From contig NC_063157.1 in the NCBI RefSeq assembly GCF_020921035.1, positions 20,911,015 through 20,975,014 on the forward strand: a DNA stretch of 64,000 bases. The letters are read 5' to 3'. Position numbers and translations under genes: made by a program. The stretch comes from Rhodamnia argentea. Lineage: Eukaryota > Streptophyta > Magnoliopsida > Myrtales > Myrtaceae. Below the pieces are notes generated by a model. That model did no database searches. It worked only from the letters and a program-made list of their open reading frames with translations, and had not been told where the DNA came from. Shown one piece after another: positions 1-11,799 of the stretch (the stretch's first letter is position 1; every line of letters begins with the position of its first letter).

Positions 1-125
1 ATGTAACACGATATTGCTATTGCGTCAGATTAACTTATACGCAGAGACATGGATAAACACCCTACTAACATAGATCTATTCCAAGCAAAAACTTCAGTAA
101 GGCAGGGGAAAGGGAGAGAACTTAC

Positions 126-2741
126 CTGCCTTTTTTGCCATTTTATATATGCCTTCTTGTCAGAAAATTCTGTACGGGAAACACAGCATAGCAATTCCAG
201 TGGAATTAGCAGGGTGTCCATTCTCTTTCCAACCTTGCCCGCAAGCGCATTTAACAGCCCTTGTCTTGTTCTGATGTCCATTGCCTCGGAGATCTGCCGT
301 CGCAGTAAAGAGAGTAACAACAGATATTTTGTCTCACTTTAAGTAGTGACAAAGCAACAGAAAGGCAAATAAGAAAAAATGTGCCAAAAAAAAAGAGAAG
401 TTGTAAGTCTCTCCAAAGTACCTCCATCTGTACACGCATGGACTCCAACAAACCAACCAATCCTGGCGCTCGTTGAGATTGGGACCCCAAATTTTCACTT
501 CTACTGCGTCCAAGCTTCCTCATCAACCTGGACCTCTTATCCTTCTTTTTCTCTTTAGATGGAACAATAAGACCCCTGTTTTGGTAATATTATAGACGTG
601 GGCAAGAGGCATGATTTTAGGTGGGGTAATGTGCCAATTCAAAAACGAGCTATATCACCATGTGAAGAAAAGTACTGCAAAAGAAATGAGATTATAAAAA
701 ATACCCTGCAGCACCAGCGCAAGCCAGAAGGATTTCATACGCACTTTCGCGGAGATCGTCATCAGTGATACCTAACAAAACGAGAAATTAAAGTTCAGTT
801 ATATCATTTCATGCATTTGGTTTCCTGCAAAGTTAGTAGAATAATGCCCTCCAGTTCTGATAATCGCAGTCAGTCCAAGATTCTAACCAAAAGATTAGAG
901 CATACCGTTATGCAAGCAACATAAAATAATTTCCTTTTTGGATAAGTTAAGAGAAGCATCACTCAAACGGCACCAAAATGGTAACAAACTATGCATAGAA
1001 GCATAATTTACAACTAAAATGGGCATGAAACTTAGCATTGCAAGGGTACCGCAACATTCTCATTTATGTGGATAGTGAAAAATTTTGGGTTCATCGACCG
1101 CCGACCCCAACTAGTTTGGGATTAAGGTGATTTGATGTTGATGAGGATAGTGAAAAATGTAATGCTTGGCTAGTATAGATGGAAACTTAAAACCCTTCCA
1201 CTTCCCTTAGTACACATGACATCTCTGCAACCGAAAAGAAGCTCCGCCAAGCTATTAACTCCTTCTCACACCCAACAGGGAGGAAACCACATTGCGGAAG
1301 TGCAGATCCACAAGGACAAGAAGGAGAAGGGACAAACAAACTCAGCCATGCTTCTGTCTAACACAACCTATCCTTCTTCCCCAAAATCTTAATAAAATGT
1401 GCCCTGAGAGCCTATCCGAGACTCATACCGAAATTATGTATCTCGCTCATCAGAGTTATCTAAACCCACACAAATTATGAAATTTCAAAAGGCAAGTAAA
1501 CTAGAGACATATGCTATTTGAGTTACCTGTTGCAAATGGAGGCAACACTGGCACGAGATCCGCTGCATCATTGATACTCCGTCGCGACATTCTACGATTG
1601 TCAACTTCCTCAATCTCTTCATCATCCTCAAAGTCATCAATGTCATCTACAGTGAGTTCTCGTACTTGCGGAGAGTTGAAAGACTCTGCTCTAGATACGC
1701 TTGACAAAATGGGTGATGGAGCGATATCAGGAATTGTAGATGGTGCAGAAGGAATGGGTGATGGCATGAAAGAAGAGACTGTCGGTGTCATAAAAGCAGG
1801 AAAGGGTGGAGGCACCCTTCTCGGAGGTGAACCTGAAGACTCGAGATTTGTAACCAGAAAGAACTCATCACTGGAACCGGTATTATTCTACAAAAAGGGA
1901 AAAAAGGGGGGTAAAGCTTTAAAACCAGATCAGCATAATGAAATCGCGATGACAAGATAAAGCTTCATACAAACACACTATGCGCGTGCTGCGCGCGTGC
2001 GTGAGAGAGAGAGAGAGAGAGAGATGTGTGTCAAGATGACATAGGGGATAGAATCGCCGTCAACCAGGCATCTCTTTGGAAAGGAACATCAGTAACAAAA
2101 AATTAATTACGGAAAAGAACTGGACACAAAATTAAGCTTCATGAATTGAACAGTAAAGTACGCCATATCAGGATGCCAGTAATAAATCACATGTTTGACG
2201 GTACGCAGTTGCCAATTACCCAACTATCTGCAGGAAAAGAAATTTCTAATAAGTTGAGCAATGCAATGACAAATGAACAGCAGGCCATAGCTTACCATAT
2301 GTGGTAAAACAGTATGATCGTGATAGTCTCTGATAGCTTCGGATAGTTCAAGCATTTCGCCTGCATCAACAAAGCGCAATGCAGATAAGAACGCTATCAG
2401 GGAACAACAAACTGCAATGAACTAGAAAGCTGAGCACCTCTTTTAGCACAATTGAGAACATAATCGACACTGACTTGGTCAAGATCCACATCATCTAATG
2501 AAACAGCACCAGGAGGCATTGTGACTTTCTTGATTAAGCTGCCAGAAAGTATGAAGCTAAGAAGAATACGCCTGTCTCGTCGATACCGTTGAAGAAGCTC
2601 CAGTGCATTTTCCCTAAATCAAATAAACAAGCGACAATGTCTTTGAAGTCCAATTTCTGGGGAATATGACAAATTTGGCATCAACTTAAAAAGAACAAAA
2701 AAGAAGACATGGAGAAGATATAGGGACACATACTCTTCCAT
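126..2741 (-). CDS. PATROL1-like MUN/DUF810 protein, 5' part (7 coding exons, partial)
   Basis: This is the N-terminal 333 codons of a PATROL1-type protein. The family is plant Munc13-like (MUN/DUF810) and is known for plasma-membrane delivery of proton ATPase in guard cells. I traced coding exons on the minus strand at 2741-2734, 2613-2438, 2360-2296, 1887-1527, 771-705, 575-422 and 293-126. Every junction is GT-AG and the reading frame is kept throughout (999 nt). Recognisable blocks are NALELLQRYRRDRRIL after the start, DDVDLDQVSVDYVLNCAKR, a Pro-rich linker, an acidic DDIDDFEDDEEIEEVD stretch, SRLMRKLGRSRSENLGSQSQ, and EAMDIRTRQGLLNALAGKVG. The ATG at 2741 fits because its 8-nt coding exon (MEE) splices in frame into exon 2. 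The MUN domain itself lies off the left edge. No lesion is seen in the visible part. Confidence 0.88.
1096..1145 (+). repeat. SINE-tail-like motif in a PATROL1 intron
   Basis: Inside the 1526-772 intron there is a CCGACCCCAACTAGTTTGGG motif followed by ATTAAGG and a TTGATGTTGATG tail. This resembles the 3' ends of several plant SINE families. No tRNA-like head is obvious upstream, so only a fragment is claimed. Confidence 0.3.
2001..2026. repeat. (GA)n microsatellite
   Basis: About eleven GA units sit in a PATROL1 intron beside alternating GC-rich purine/pyrimidine (GCGCGTGC...). It is a simple repeat with no coding role. Confidence 0.9.
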
Positions 2742-3500
2742 TGCAGTTGCAACAGTAATTTAAACTCGAATCAACTGAATTTGATTGTCACTGTAAAAAA
2801 AAATGCGTGATCAGATTAAGAATACACAGCTAACATCTTACATCCATCCACACCCAATTAAATGTGGTTATCCCTCCGCAAGAATAATGAAGACGGTACA
2901 CCAGCAGACTCCTCAAGAACCACAACAAAGCACATCATAATTACACAAGCAAGAAATGAAACGACCACACACACATGGCATTGGCCCAAACACAACAAAT
3001 GAACCCTTTTGCTCGAAAGATTCTGCCCTGTTGGTTGTCGATCGATATGACCAACCAGCCCACTTGGTCCCTTCAACTCACTCAACCCACAAAATACCCA
3101 TAACCGCTAAAGAACTCCACCTAGTTTCCTTTACCTACTTCGCCAAAAACCAACAGAGCTCCTTCTTCCTCAAATCCAAAGCTGGTCCCAGAAACTAAGT
3201 ACCCCAGAGCCAGTTAAATCAACGTGGCCATGTGAAAAACCAAGCAAGCCCACTACGAATCTTGCATTAGCACTCGCGTTGAGCAGCTAACGATCGCTAA
3301 ACTGAAAATTGGACAATGTGAAAGCAAAAGGATCAGTTCACATACAGTTCCGAGGCTGAATCTGCGAGAGAAGATCGAGGGTGGGGACTGAAGCGAACAG
3401 CCCGCGAGCGCAGGCGAGAGCGGGCGGGAGAGGCTTAAAAAGGCGAACTTTTTGCGGTGAAGAAATGAGAAGGGAGAGAGATCGGCATGGGAACATAGAA
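2742..3500 (-). promoter_or_regulatory. 5' UTR exons and promoter of the PATROL1-like gene
   Basis: On the minus strand a good acceptor (poly-T then ACAG) ends at 2791, so a UTR exon runs from 2790 into the start codon. A matching donor (GTATGT) lies near 3350, after a GC-rich leader at about 3350-3430. This implies a UTR intron of roughly 560 bp, a common layout for this type of housekeeping gene. The transcription start is not defined; a purine-rich GC stretch at 3360-3490 is the likely core promoter. Confidence 0.5.
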
Positions 3501-4608
3501 AGAAGCTGCGTTTTGGTTCACATCGGAGAGTCCTGAATCGGTATGCTTCTCTGAGGAAAAAATTTCATGAGAGGCTGAGGAAGTCAAATCTGTGGAGAGA
3601 CTAGACATTGATGTTTTCCTTTTCTTTTCTTTTCTTTACTTATTTTTTCTTCTTCTTCTTCCTTTTTTTTTTAGTGGGGAGGTAGAATTTTTCTTTTCCT
3701 ATTTAATTTTTTTACTAACATATTTACCTTGCAGTTCCCGCCCAATGCAAGTAAAAAAAAAAGTATCCGTTACAATTAAGTAGAAATTACAAAATAACTG
3801 GGTGATATCGTGAAATTATGAATTTTTTCAAAAATTGATGTCGTGTATAAAAATTAGTGTGTTTTATATAATAAATATAGATTCGTTAACAATATCATCC
3901 TAATAATTGTACCTCAATCAAATCACTTGAAATCGAGTTTCAAAAGTATACACAAATCAATAGTACCAACACGACCTTATATCTATTTGATGTCTATAAT
4001 TTATACCTAGAATGGGATTTTTTGTAACATTAATGTACTGTATTAATATTCACTTCAAGTTGTTATTCCTTATGTTATGAATTTAGCACAATGAACATGA
4101 AATTATATAGGACTACAGAAAACGATGTTCTTATCTTAAAGTTGGAGTTGATTTTATCTTCAAAATTGATTATAGTTGGAGTGTGAATGCATGGGTGAAA
4201 TCTCAATTTATTTTGCCTTTTGCTCTTGGACAGTAATGGACCTTCTTTTTTTCTGACTCTTTAATCTCTCTTTTTAACATGAATATTCATTTTTGCCTTT
4301 TTACTGAGGCATTATTGGAACTTAATTGACATTTGATATCTTTGTCTTTAAAAATGCATCTTCAGTAGCTTGCCAAAGGGCAAAATCCAATCAAAAACTT
4401 CCGATTTTTCTCTTTTCTATATTGGCTCTAGATCACATGTTTTACAGATATCAGGTGGCCTAGAGTTAATAATTTAGTGCTGAAATTTGCAGCACCTTCT
4501 CAACAGAAATATATATGTGTGTGTGTAATTTGCTGCTGGAATTTAGAAATATTGCAACACAATCATATGATTTGATTGATTTCTTGAAAAGTCATGTAAG
4601 TCGTAAAC
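3501..4608. other. AT-rich intergenic DNA, no gene seen
   Basis: The stretch starts with T-rich low-complexity DNA (about 3610-3680) and continues as AT-rich sequence with stops in all frames. A short TG repeat lies near 4515. I see no coding or element boundary. Confidence 0.6.
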
Positions 4609-4860
4609 TCCAAGGCTGGCACAATTGGTTAGGGTGTTGAGGATATTTAGCTTGGAATTTGGCGGTCACCCATTTGAATCCCATCAATTTCGTGCGGCAT
4701 ATATTTGCTCACAGGGCCGAATGTGAATATTAAATGCCAATGAGCACGAGGATCGGTGATTTTAGTTGTTCCTAGATCGAATATACTACATTTTCATGAG
4801 TGAAATGACTCAACTTCAACATACATTCGAATTGTCGAGACATGAACCTCTTCTTGTCAA
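4609..4860 (+). mobile_element. tRNA-derived SINE-like unit
   Basis: A pol III type-2 promoter layout is visible: an A-box-like TGGCACAATTGGT at 4617-4629 and a B-box-like CATTTGAATCCC at 4671-4682, about 45 bp apart as in tRNA-headed SINEs. No cloverleaf closes well, so it is not a tRNA gene. The 3' end and target duplication were not found; the end given is approximate. Confidence 0.4.
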
Positions 4861-5649
4861 CTGCAATGCAAAGATTGTTCTTGGTCCTAGTTGATGAGTC
4901 AATTTGATTCTTGTGAAGGCTTACAAGTGTTTAGCCTTCAAACCATTTCTAGCCGATTGGGTAGCTACGGCCCATAGAATAAATTCTCTACTCTCCTTTC
5001 GGTTAGTCCGGTTCCCCAACCTCTTTGGAATTTGCTTTGTTTAGTAGCTCTTATGGCGGGTTTTTTTGTTTAAGAACTATTAAGTATAATATTATCATCT
5101 TTTTCCAAAGGGAAAAAAAAAAGGGCTTAAATACAGTATTTGAGCGACGAAAACCACGTTAAATGGTGTTCTGTAAATGTCAAATACACTTCCAAAACAT
5201 TGGGTGGAACAGTGAATAATACCGACGAATGCCCAAAAATGGAAAGAAGCCAAAAACAAAAATTCTCTCTTTCAAAGGAGGGTCTTGCATTTGCACAAGT
5301 AGTCAATACTTGGTCTGTTTGCAAGGGGTTTAGTTAAACTCAAGCCATATTCTTTGACATAAAGTAATTTGTTAAAAGACTTTTATTTCTTACAAATCTA
5401 ATTAATTGTACCTTTTGGATTTCATGTTTTGATCTCAACCCGCTACCCCGTTTGTGTCCCATCAGGTTTGGACGGGTCGAATAACCGTATAATAGCCATC
5501 CCACTTCCATCCCTGATCTCGTTCCTAATTGTCCTCAAAATTTGTACTTTACCCCTAACGTTTTGTAATTATGCAACTTTTCTTTAGAGCTTGTAATTTC
5601 CCTTACGTTATCGTAGGTTTGCATTGGATAGAATAAAAATCGGCTAGGA

Positions 5650-5970
5650 TAATTGTTAGTGTAACGGTCCGAGACTAGGATAATTGTTAGTCTAACGGTC
5701 CGAGCTCACCACGCTTCCATTGTGTCACTTGCAAGATATTATCCGCTTTGGACACATAGTCCTCACGATTTTGTTCTTTCTAGGGCCGCCCATACAACCC
5801 TCGAAAAACGTGTCTTGCAAGTCAAGAGGGTCCATTGCCATATAAACTAGCCCAATACTCTCCTCCTAAGTAATGTGGGACAATGGATGTCACATAATCC
5901 TCCCTCAATGGCACCAACGAGCGTCCACTGCAGTCCACACATGCTATCGGAAGTCGGCTTTGATACCAAT
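5650..5970 (-). mobile_element. TRIM-like retroelement remnant
   Basis: It begins with two copies of an AACGGTCCGAG motif (5663-5673 and 5694-5704), separated by GACTAGGATAATTGTTAGTC. It ends with GGCTTTGATACCA (5956-5968), the complement of an initiator-Met tRNA primer-binding site. This arrangement matches small terminal-repeat retrotransposons in miniature, read on the minus strand. It carries no ORF. Boundaries are approximate. Confidence 0.45.
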
Positions 5971-6700
5971 TGTTAAAATTATGTCTGGAGTTTTAAATCA
6001 TATGCGAAAATCGATGCTCTTTGGATGAGAAACGGTGACGATATCGTAAATACGAGAACTCTCACGGAGGATGCACTTCTTTGTCGTGGAGAAGAAGAAG
6101 GGTGGGGACCACGTTTGACCATTAATCAAGATTTGGGGATATATATCTTGAACAGAAAAGAGATTTCAGTGGGTCCCAATCCAAAGAAAACCTTCGTTAG
6201 AGAGGAAAGTAATAAATAAAAGGAAAGAAGGGTTTCTTTTCTTAATGAGCACCCAAAAACAGAGACTCCACCGTGCCGCGCAAAAAAGATTGAATAGAAG
6301 TCGCGAACAGGGGAGGCTCTGAGAAGGACGCCTCGCGAAGACGGAAAAAAAACGGTGAACGAAAGGTGACGTTCTCTTGATCGCGCGAGGAGCCTTGACC
6401 ATAGTAGATTTGCGCGTGAGTTTTATTATATCCAATTAAGTTGTTTATTTGTGAACACTTTGGATTTGGATATAATCTAGGTACGGGAAATACGAGCGTA
6501 TTGAGCAATTGTAATTCCGATTCTCCGATTATAGTTGATTATTCTTGCTGGCTCTTCCGTGGATGTAGGTATCGATATTCGGACCGAACCATATAATCTC
6601 TAGTATCTTTTATTGTTCATCCTTATTTCTCTGGGCTTTTCGCATTGATTTATTTGTAAGATCTTAGTTAGTTTCCGCGCGTTATATTTCAACGGTTAGA
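5971..6700 (+). mobile_element. copia-like LTR fragment
   Basis: The start TGTTAAAATTATGTCTGGAG resembles the start of the solo LTR at 19,635, and both contain a GTAGGTATC/GACCGAACCA block (here 6566-6590) followed by TTCCGCGC near 6676. I infer a related but older LTR. No target duplication could be assigned and the right end is uncertain. Confidence 0.35.
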
Positions 6701-6954
6701 GTGTGATTTATACTTCCCATCGAGAGGAAAGCACTAGGTCCCGCTCCCCGATGGTTAGGCGAGGGTCCGCGAGAGTTGCTTCGGCAGGATTGTAGAGGGC
6801 AACACCCCTGGACGCCAAAGCCTATATTTTATTAATATTTCGGGCTTGCGCACATAAATAGCTACTACTTATATAATTTCTTTCTTTTGTAATTGAGAGT
6901 TGTAAGAGAAAAGTGTGAGATGCTAATTATAGTGAAATCATCTGTTCAATGTAG

Positions 6955-7415
6955 ACCATTCAAAATGGGTCATAAATCCAATTCTTAAACAATATATGAT
7001 GAGGTGAGTTATTATACGGGCTAGTTATATTTAATAAATGGATCATAAGTGGGTTCAAACCTAATATGAGTATTAAATAGATCATAAATAGGTTTACAAT
7101 TTATTTAGACTCAACCCACTTCCCTCGCCCTCACTTGATCTCGCGCTCACTCACTTCGTACTCACACTTCGGTTTGGGTAAGAGTTTTCCTAGATTTAAT
7201 TAAATATGTAAGTGTTTCGGGAATATGAGCCAAGTTACGTATGTGTTGCATCGGGTATGGGTCACTAAATTTATATTGTGATAAATGAGTCCTAAACAGG
7301 ATAAATGATTCGACCAAAAAAAAAAAGATTAAATAAGTCTACTTGGGTAGGACTATTTATGACCCGATCTAAAACCAAACCGGTCTGACTCACCTATTTG
7401 ACCAATCTAATTGGA
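6955..7415 (+). repeat. Dispersed repeat, family also in the SOT duplication
   Basis: The block begins near AAAATGGGTCAT and includes an AACCCAC...CTCACTT segment and a CGGGTATGGGTCACTA-like segment. The same order of motifs recurs at 28,137-28,465 and 40,330-40,660, so it is a dispersed non-coding repeat. Termini are not resolved and no coding capacity is seen. Confidence 0.5.
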
Positions 7416-7686
7416 TGTGGACCTAATTTAAGGGTGAACCAAGATAAACAATATCTCGATTTTTTTTTTTTACTTTTACTCTTTTATTTCTTTGTAATTT
7501 ATGCACTGAATCCTAATAATAATGATGGGACTTGGAATCTTGTACGATGTTTGGTATATGTCAAGACATGGATAAATGATAGTGAGAGTAAGGTAAGGAA
7601 ACTGCACTGTCTACAAAGAGACCTGTTGCTCTCAACCACTGTCAACGATCCATTCGTCTTCACACCACACACCCCAAATTAATTTT

Positions 7687-7872
7687 AATGTCACAAAAAA
7701 TTTTAAACTGGTACACTAGTGCCATATTTGCTCCAAGAAAATCTAAAATTTAGCACGAATTTGAGGTAAATGCGACATAAGTGTATCAATTTGAAATTTT
7801 TTTATAACACAAATATTAATTTGAGGTAAATATGGCATTAGTGTACCGGTTTGAATATTGGGACACAAAAAT
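7687..7872. repeat. Short internally repeated, partly inverted element
   Basis: Three diverged copies of a motif containing GGTAAATATGGCATTAGTGT or its complement sit head to tail or inverted (7705-7735, 7765-7795, 7825-7855). This looks like a small MITE-like repeat with no gene. Confidence 0.35.
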
Positions 7873-8501
7873 TAGGTTTGGATAAATGTGGCACATGCAT
7901 GCTTATTTGAGTTTTTTGTGGTATTAACTTTAGAAATTGTTATGATGAGCTTTTTAGTCATTAAATGCAAGAATCAAATTAACTTGTACAGAATTGAGTT
8001 GAACCTCGATCCAATGAGTGAGTTTACACATATAGTATCTTATTTGGCCGCCGTGTCGATAATTGGTTTTGTAATGCAGTAGAAATGACAGCTGTGACAA
8101 GATATGGTTGTGATTGTATTATAAGGAATTGAATTTAGTACTGGTTTTTTTTTTGTCCAATATTTAGTGTTGTTTGAAATGATATAAAATGTCCGTCATG
8201 CATTAACTTCATAACCAATTTGTAATTCGTAGTATGATTTTTCCAATCTAAATCAAGTAGGTTTTGCATGGGAAGATTTGGCTTAGCATATTTTATTCAA
8301 TACGGATAGAAAAAATAATATTTTTATTGAGAAAATAATGGAACAGAACCAAGTCATGTAGATAGGGGTCAAGCCCTTCTTCCTGCGTCAAAGATCTTAC
8401 GATTTTCAGAAAAAATTGAGTGTTTCTTATTCCAATCTTTTTACGTAGTAGAATGGTAAAAGTATTTATCGATTTCCTTGACTTATACGATGATATATTA
8501 A
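7873..8501. other. Intergenic DNA, no gene seen
   Basis: AT-rich DNA. The short ORFs show no recognisable domain. The last three bases (TAA, 8499-8501) are the left target duplication of the neighbouring transposon. Confidence 0.55.
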
Positions 8502-9875
8502 GGCTCTGTTTGGCGGTGATTCTGATCATCCGTTTCTGTTCCCATAAACAAAAAGGATCAGAAACATGTTTGGTAATAAAAAAAAATGATTTTGATTCTG
8601 GTACCGAGAATACTTTTGAACCACTTTTCAGAAGCAAAAAAAAGATGATTCTGGTATTTTGGAATACTTTTGGGGATTACTTTTTTGCACGATATACCTA
8701 TGACTTATCCCTCATATTTATAATTAAATTTTAATATAAAATGGTATTATTTTTAAAAAATTCCACGTGAATTTTCAACTTTACATAAATTAAAATAAAT
8801 TAAAATTCAATTTTAAAAATTGCTAAAAACTAATTTTCTTAAATTAAAAATTTTATTTGAGGTAAATTTAAAAATTTAAGAAATGGGGGAAATAAACAAA
8901 ATTATATTTAGATTTTTAATTTTATAATTTAAAATTAATTAAAAAAATTAAGATTGAAAAAAGCTAAAATTTTGAGAAAAAATTCTCGTCACCAGATTCT
9001 TCCCTCCCCTTTTAAAAAAAATTAGTTTTTTTTTGTAAAATTTTAAGCCTATATTTAAATTCAATTTATATTTATATTTAAAAAATAAAATTTTGGAAAA
9101 TTTTTAAATCTAATTTTTTTTTATATTAAGGGACCTCTAATACGTATGTTTTTTTTTTTCGAGTTTTTATCTATTTTATTTTTTATTCTAATTAAGCTTG
9201 TATTTTTTTTTTATTTCCTATTATGTTTTTTCAACTTTTATCTTTTTTTTTTTTTTATTAAAGACTGGAGTCAACCCTCCACGTCACAAACTAAATCTCC
9301 ATTTTTCGAGCCGCACAAAAAATTTGTCCGAGTCGGGTGAAAAAAAAATCAATGTAGTTGAGTTGCAAGTTTTGTAAGCTTGTACGATGTGTAATTACAA
9401 GAGTGCAAAACTATAGGCGGTTGCACAATGAGGAGCTTTCTTTCATTTTTTTTTTTTTGGGTAATCAATCTAAAAGTCACAAGAAATAATAACAAACAAA
9501 TGATTTAGACAAATTTTGTAAATGTAATATGAATTACTTTTCAAATAATATAAACGATTGCATACTCATGACAAATCAACAAACGAATTGGGAACGGAAA
9601 TTTTGTTGCTTTTTTTTTTTTGCTCCATACTCACTATTTGATTATTTTCCCTATTCTTTGCTATCAAATGTGATTTTATAATTATTTGATTTAAATGACA
9701 AATTGAGAACGAAAATTTTGTGCAGCTACCAAACGCGTTTCTGTTCCAGGAACAAAAATTTTAAACAATTACCAAACGCATTCTAATTCTCAAAAAATCA
9801 TCCAGGGAATAGAATAAAAAAAATGATTTTGATCGGAATTAATTTTGGGAAACAGAATCACTGCCAAACAGAGCC
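8502..9875. mobile_element. Tourist/Harbinger-like non-autonomous DNA transposon
   Basis: The terminal inverted repeats are GGCTCTGTTTGGCGGTGATT on the left and, read inverted from the right end, GGCTCTGTTTGGCAGTGATT. Both flanks are TAA (8499-8501 and 9876-9878), the 3-bp target duplication expected of PIF/Harbinger elements. The 1,374-bp interior is very AT-rich and encodes no transposase. Subterminal TTTCTGTTCC and ACCAAACG motifs are also inverted. Its size is large for a Tourist MITE. Confidence 0.75.
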
Positions 9876-9878
9876 TAA

Positions 9879-10420
9879 GAGCTAACTTGGCTAAAGGTAT
9901 GGGTCACAATTATTACTAAGAACCCCGCACCTTTACTTGCATCATATTATTCAATATGTGTATAGAAATTTATAACATTCGAAATTATGCCATTTACAAA
10001 GAAATCCTTAGGTCCGTGATGGGGTCTCATTTTCTTTCCATCTCCGACAGCATATCCTTTTTTTTTTTTTTTGGGGGGAAAAAGAAAAAAAAAGTTTTTT
10101 AAAATAATTACGAATTTTTTAATTTTTTTTTTTTTTGTTTTTTTTTTTTTTTAGACATGCGTGAGGAATTTACAGATGACTTTGATTTGACACCAAAAAA
10201 AAATTGTTGAATATTGAGTGGGGCCACATTCACGTGAAAACCTCGCCCTTCGTTAGTTCGTAGGAGCTCCACGGACGACATAGATGAGTGAAATATTCTG
10301 CTTCCGCGATCTTCTTCTTCTTCACCTTTTGCCCTTCTATAATCTTAACGTTGGGAATGAAAAGTGCAGCAGGGTTTTACTTTGAATGGTGGAGACAGAC
10401 CCCTTGAGGCATAGGCAAAA
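9879..10420. other. Low-complexity intergenic DNA
   Basis: Several long A and T homopolymers (10,055-10,150) are followed by about 170 bp of unique-looking DNA. No gene or element ends are recognised. Confidence 0.5.
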
Positions 10421-10424
10421 TAAG

Positions 10425-10715
10425 GGATAATGATACAAATGATTCTTGAATTTTTCATTTGCTCAACGTGATCCGTGAATTTTTTATTTGTTCAATGTGG
10501 TACTTGAACTTTCGGTTTGAAGGTCTTTGAAGATCTTCAAAGTAAAAGTTCATGGACCATATTCATATAATTCGGGGACTACATTGAATATGTATCGAAA
10601 GTTCAGGGATTACATTAAACTAATCAAAAGTTCAGGATCAAATTGCACATTAAGTTAAAGTTCATATACTACATTGAACAAAATGAAAAGTTCGGGGATA
10701 GCATTAGTTTAGTTG
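10425..10715. mobile_element. MITE-like repeat with ~40-bp internal periodicity
   Basis: The left end GGGATAATGATACAAATGAT is followed by alternating blocks of the type AAAGTTC...ATTGAACA at roughly 40-bp spacing in both orientations. Related repeats occur at about 23,490-23,650, 30,432-30,822 and 35,690-35,840. The last of these motifs ends with an inverted form of the same terminus. Confidence 0.45.
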
Positions 10716-11180
10716 GTTTGTTCAAAGACATTTTCGCATGGCCTCTGTCCGGACTCGGGTGCCTGGCAAGTGATACTACGGTGTGGACGATCATTGAGCA
10801 GATCTCCAGCATTGTAAGCAACGTCTTTTGAGTTTCGGAAGCCAATCTCAATCTCATGATCATGGATGCGGACTTGCCTCTCGGTCCGCATCCTTAAGCG
10901 CAGCTCTGATGCCGCAGACCAACCATGGAGTACCTCGCACTTGAAGAGAAAGGGATCAGCAATGCGCAGATGAATCCACAATGTAAGTCAGGTACAACAG
11001 AGAGAGAAAGGAAGTAAATGATTCTGGTGAATGAAAAAGAGGCGGGACGGGATCAATGGCAGAAAGGCCAATTTGCTAAGGAGGGAGAGAGAGCCGTGAA
11101 AAATGGTATTGGGCCTCCACAAGTCCAAAGCCCAACATATACCAGCACTGACTTTTCCTCCCTTGACAGGCCGAATCCGC
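10716..11180. other. GC-richer intergenic DNA upstream of LNK-like gene, no assigned gene
   Basis: The stretch has a higher GC content than its surroundings. A 90-codon minus-strand ORF (10,709-10,981) has an even composition but no domain I recognise, and it could be a decayed exon. Nothing else is supported. Confidence 0.35.
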
Positions 11181-11186
11181 GCACGC

Positions 11187-11265
11187 CACGTGCAAGCAAG
11201 GGCTCTCGGTGGTCCGCCACGTGTCGCCCTCTCGAAACCTGGAATGATGGATTGAGCGCCACGTG
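11187..11265. promoter_or_regulatory. Cluster of three G-boxes upstream of LNK-like gene
   Basis: Perfect palindromic CACGTG hexamers lie at 11,187-11,192, 11,218-11,223 and 11,260-11,265. The last two share the longer context GCCACGTGTCG, an ABRE/G-box form. They sit about 0.6 kb before the likely leader exon of the clock-gene homologue. bHLH (PIF) and bZIP factors bind this motif in plants; the link to this gene is inferred from position only. Confidence 0.5.
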
Positions 11266-11799
11266 TCGCTCTATGAGTCCCGAGCAGGAGGCGCCGTGTC
11301 TGGGGATTTTGATTGCCTTTGGGATTTTCGCGTGCACTTCACCTCCTCACAGGAACCGCAGAACCTCCCTCGGTGGGCCCCAGGTTCCTCCCCCCGGCAT
11401 GAGGGTGGGACCCGCCGCCCCGCCAATCAGATGGCAGTTTTAGATGGAGTCCTCTCAGCCACGAGTCTCCACCATTGCTTCTCCGCCGTGCAAATTCGAG
11501 ATATTCTTTTATAATTTTGACTTTTCTGTATTTATCTGAAACACAAAAGCTGGAAATATAAAGGCTCCCTCCCCACTTACCTTCTCATCAAATAAGACTT
11601 ATTCATTTAAATATTTTTCTCATAGAATAAATCCAATCTATTTACGTAGCCACAAGTTCGTCGAATATATATTATATAGAACGCACACCATATTTTATTA
11701 AAATTAATTATCTGAAATATCTCACAAATTCGAAAGTTAAAATATAAAAAAAAGAAAAGAGAGAGGAAATTATAAAGTGCGGAAGCTAAATACTACAAG

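Noticed and set aside
1511..1960. 149-codon plus-strand ORF with Ser runs
   Set aside because: Antisense shadow of PATROL1-like exon 4.
6025..6508. Short ORFs on both strands near 6.2-6.5 kb
   Set aside because: They lie within LTR-like repeat sequence and show no domain.
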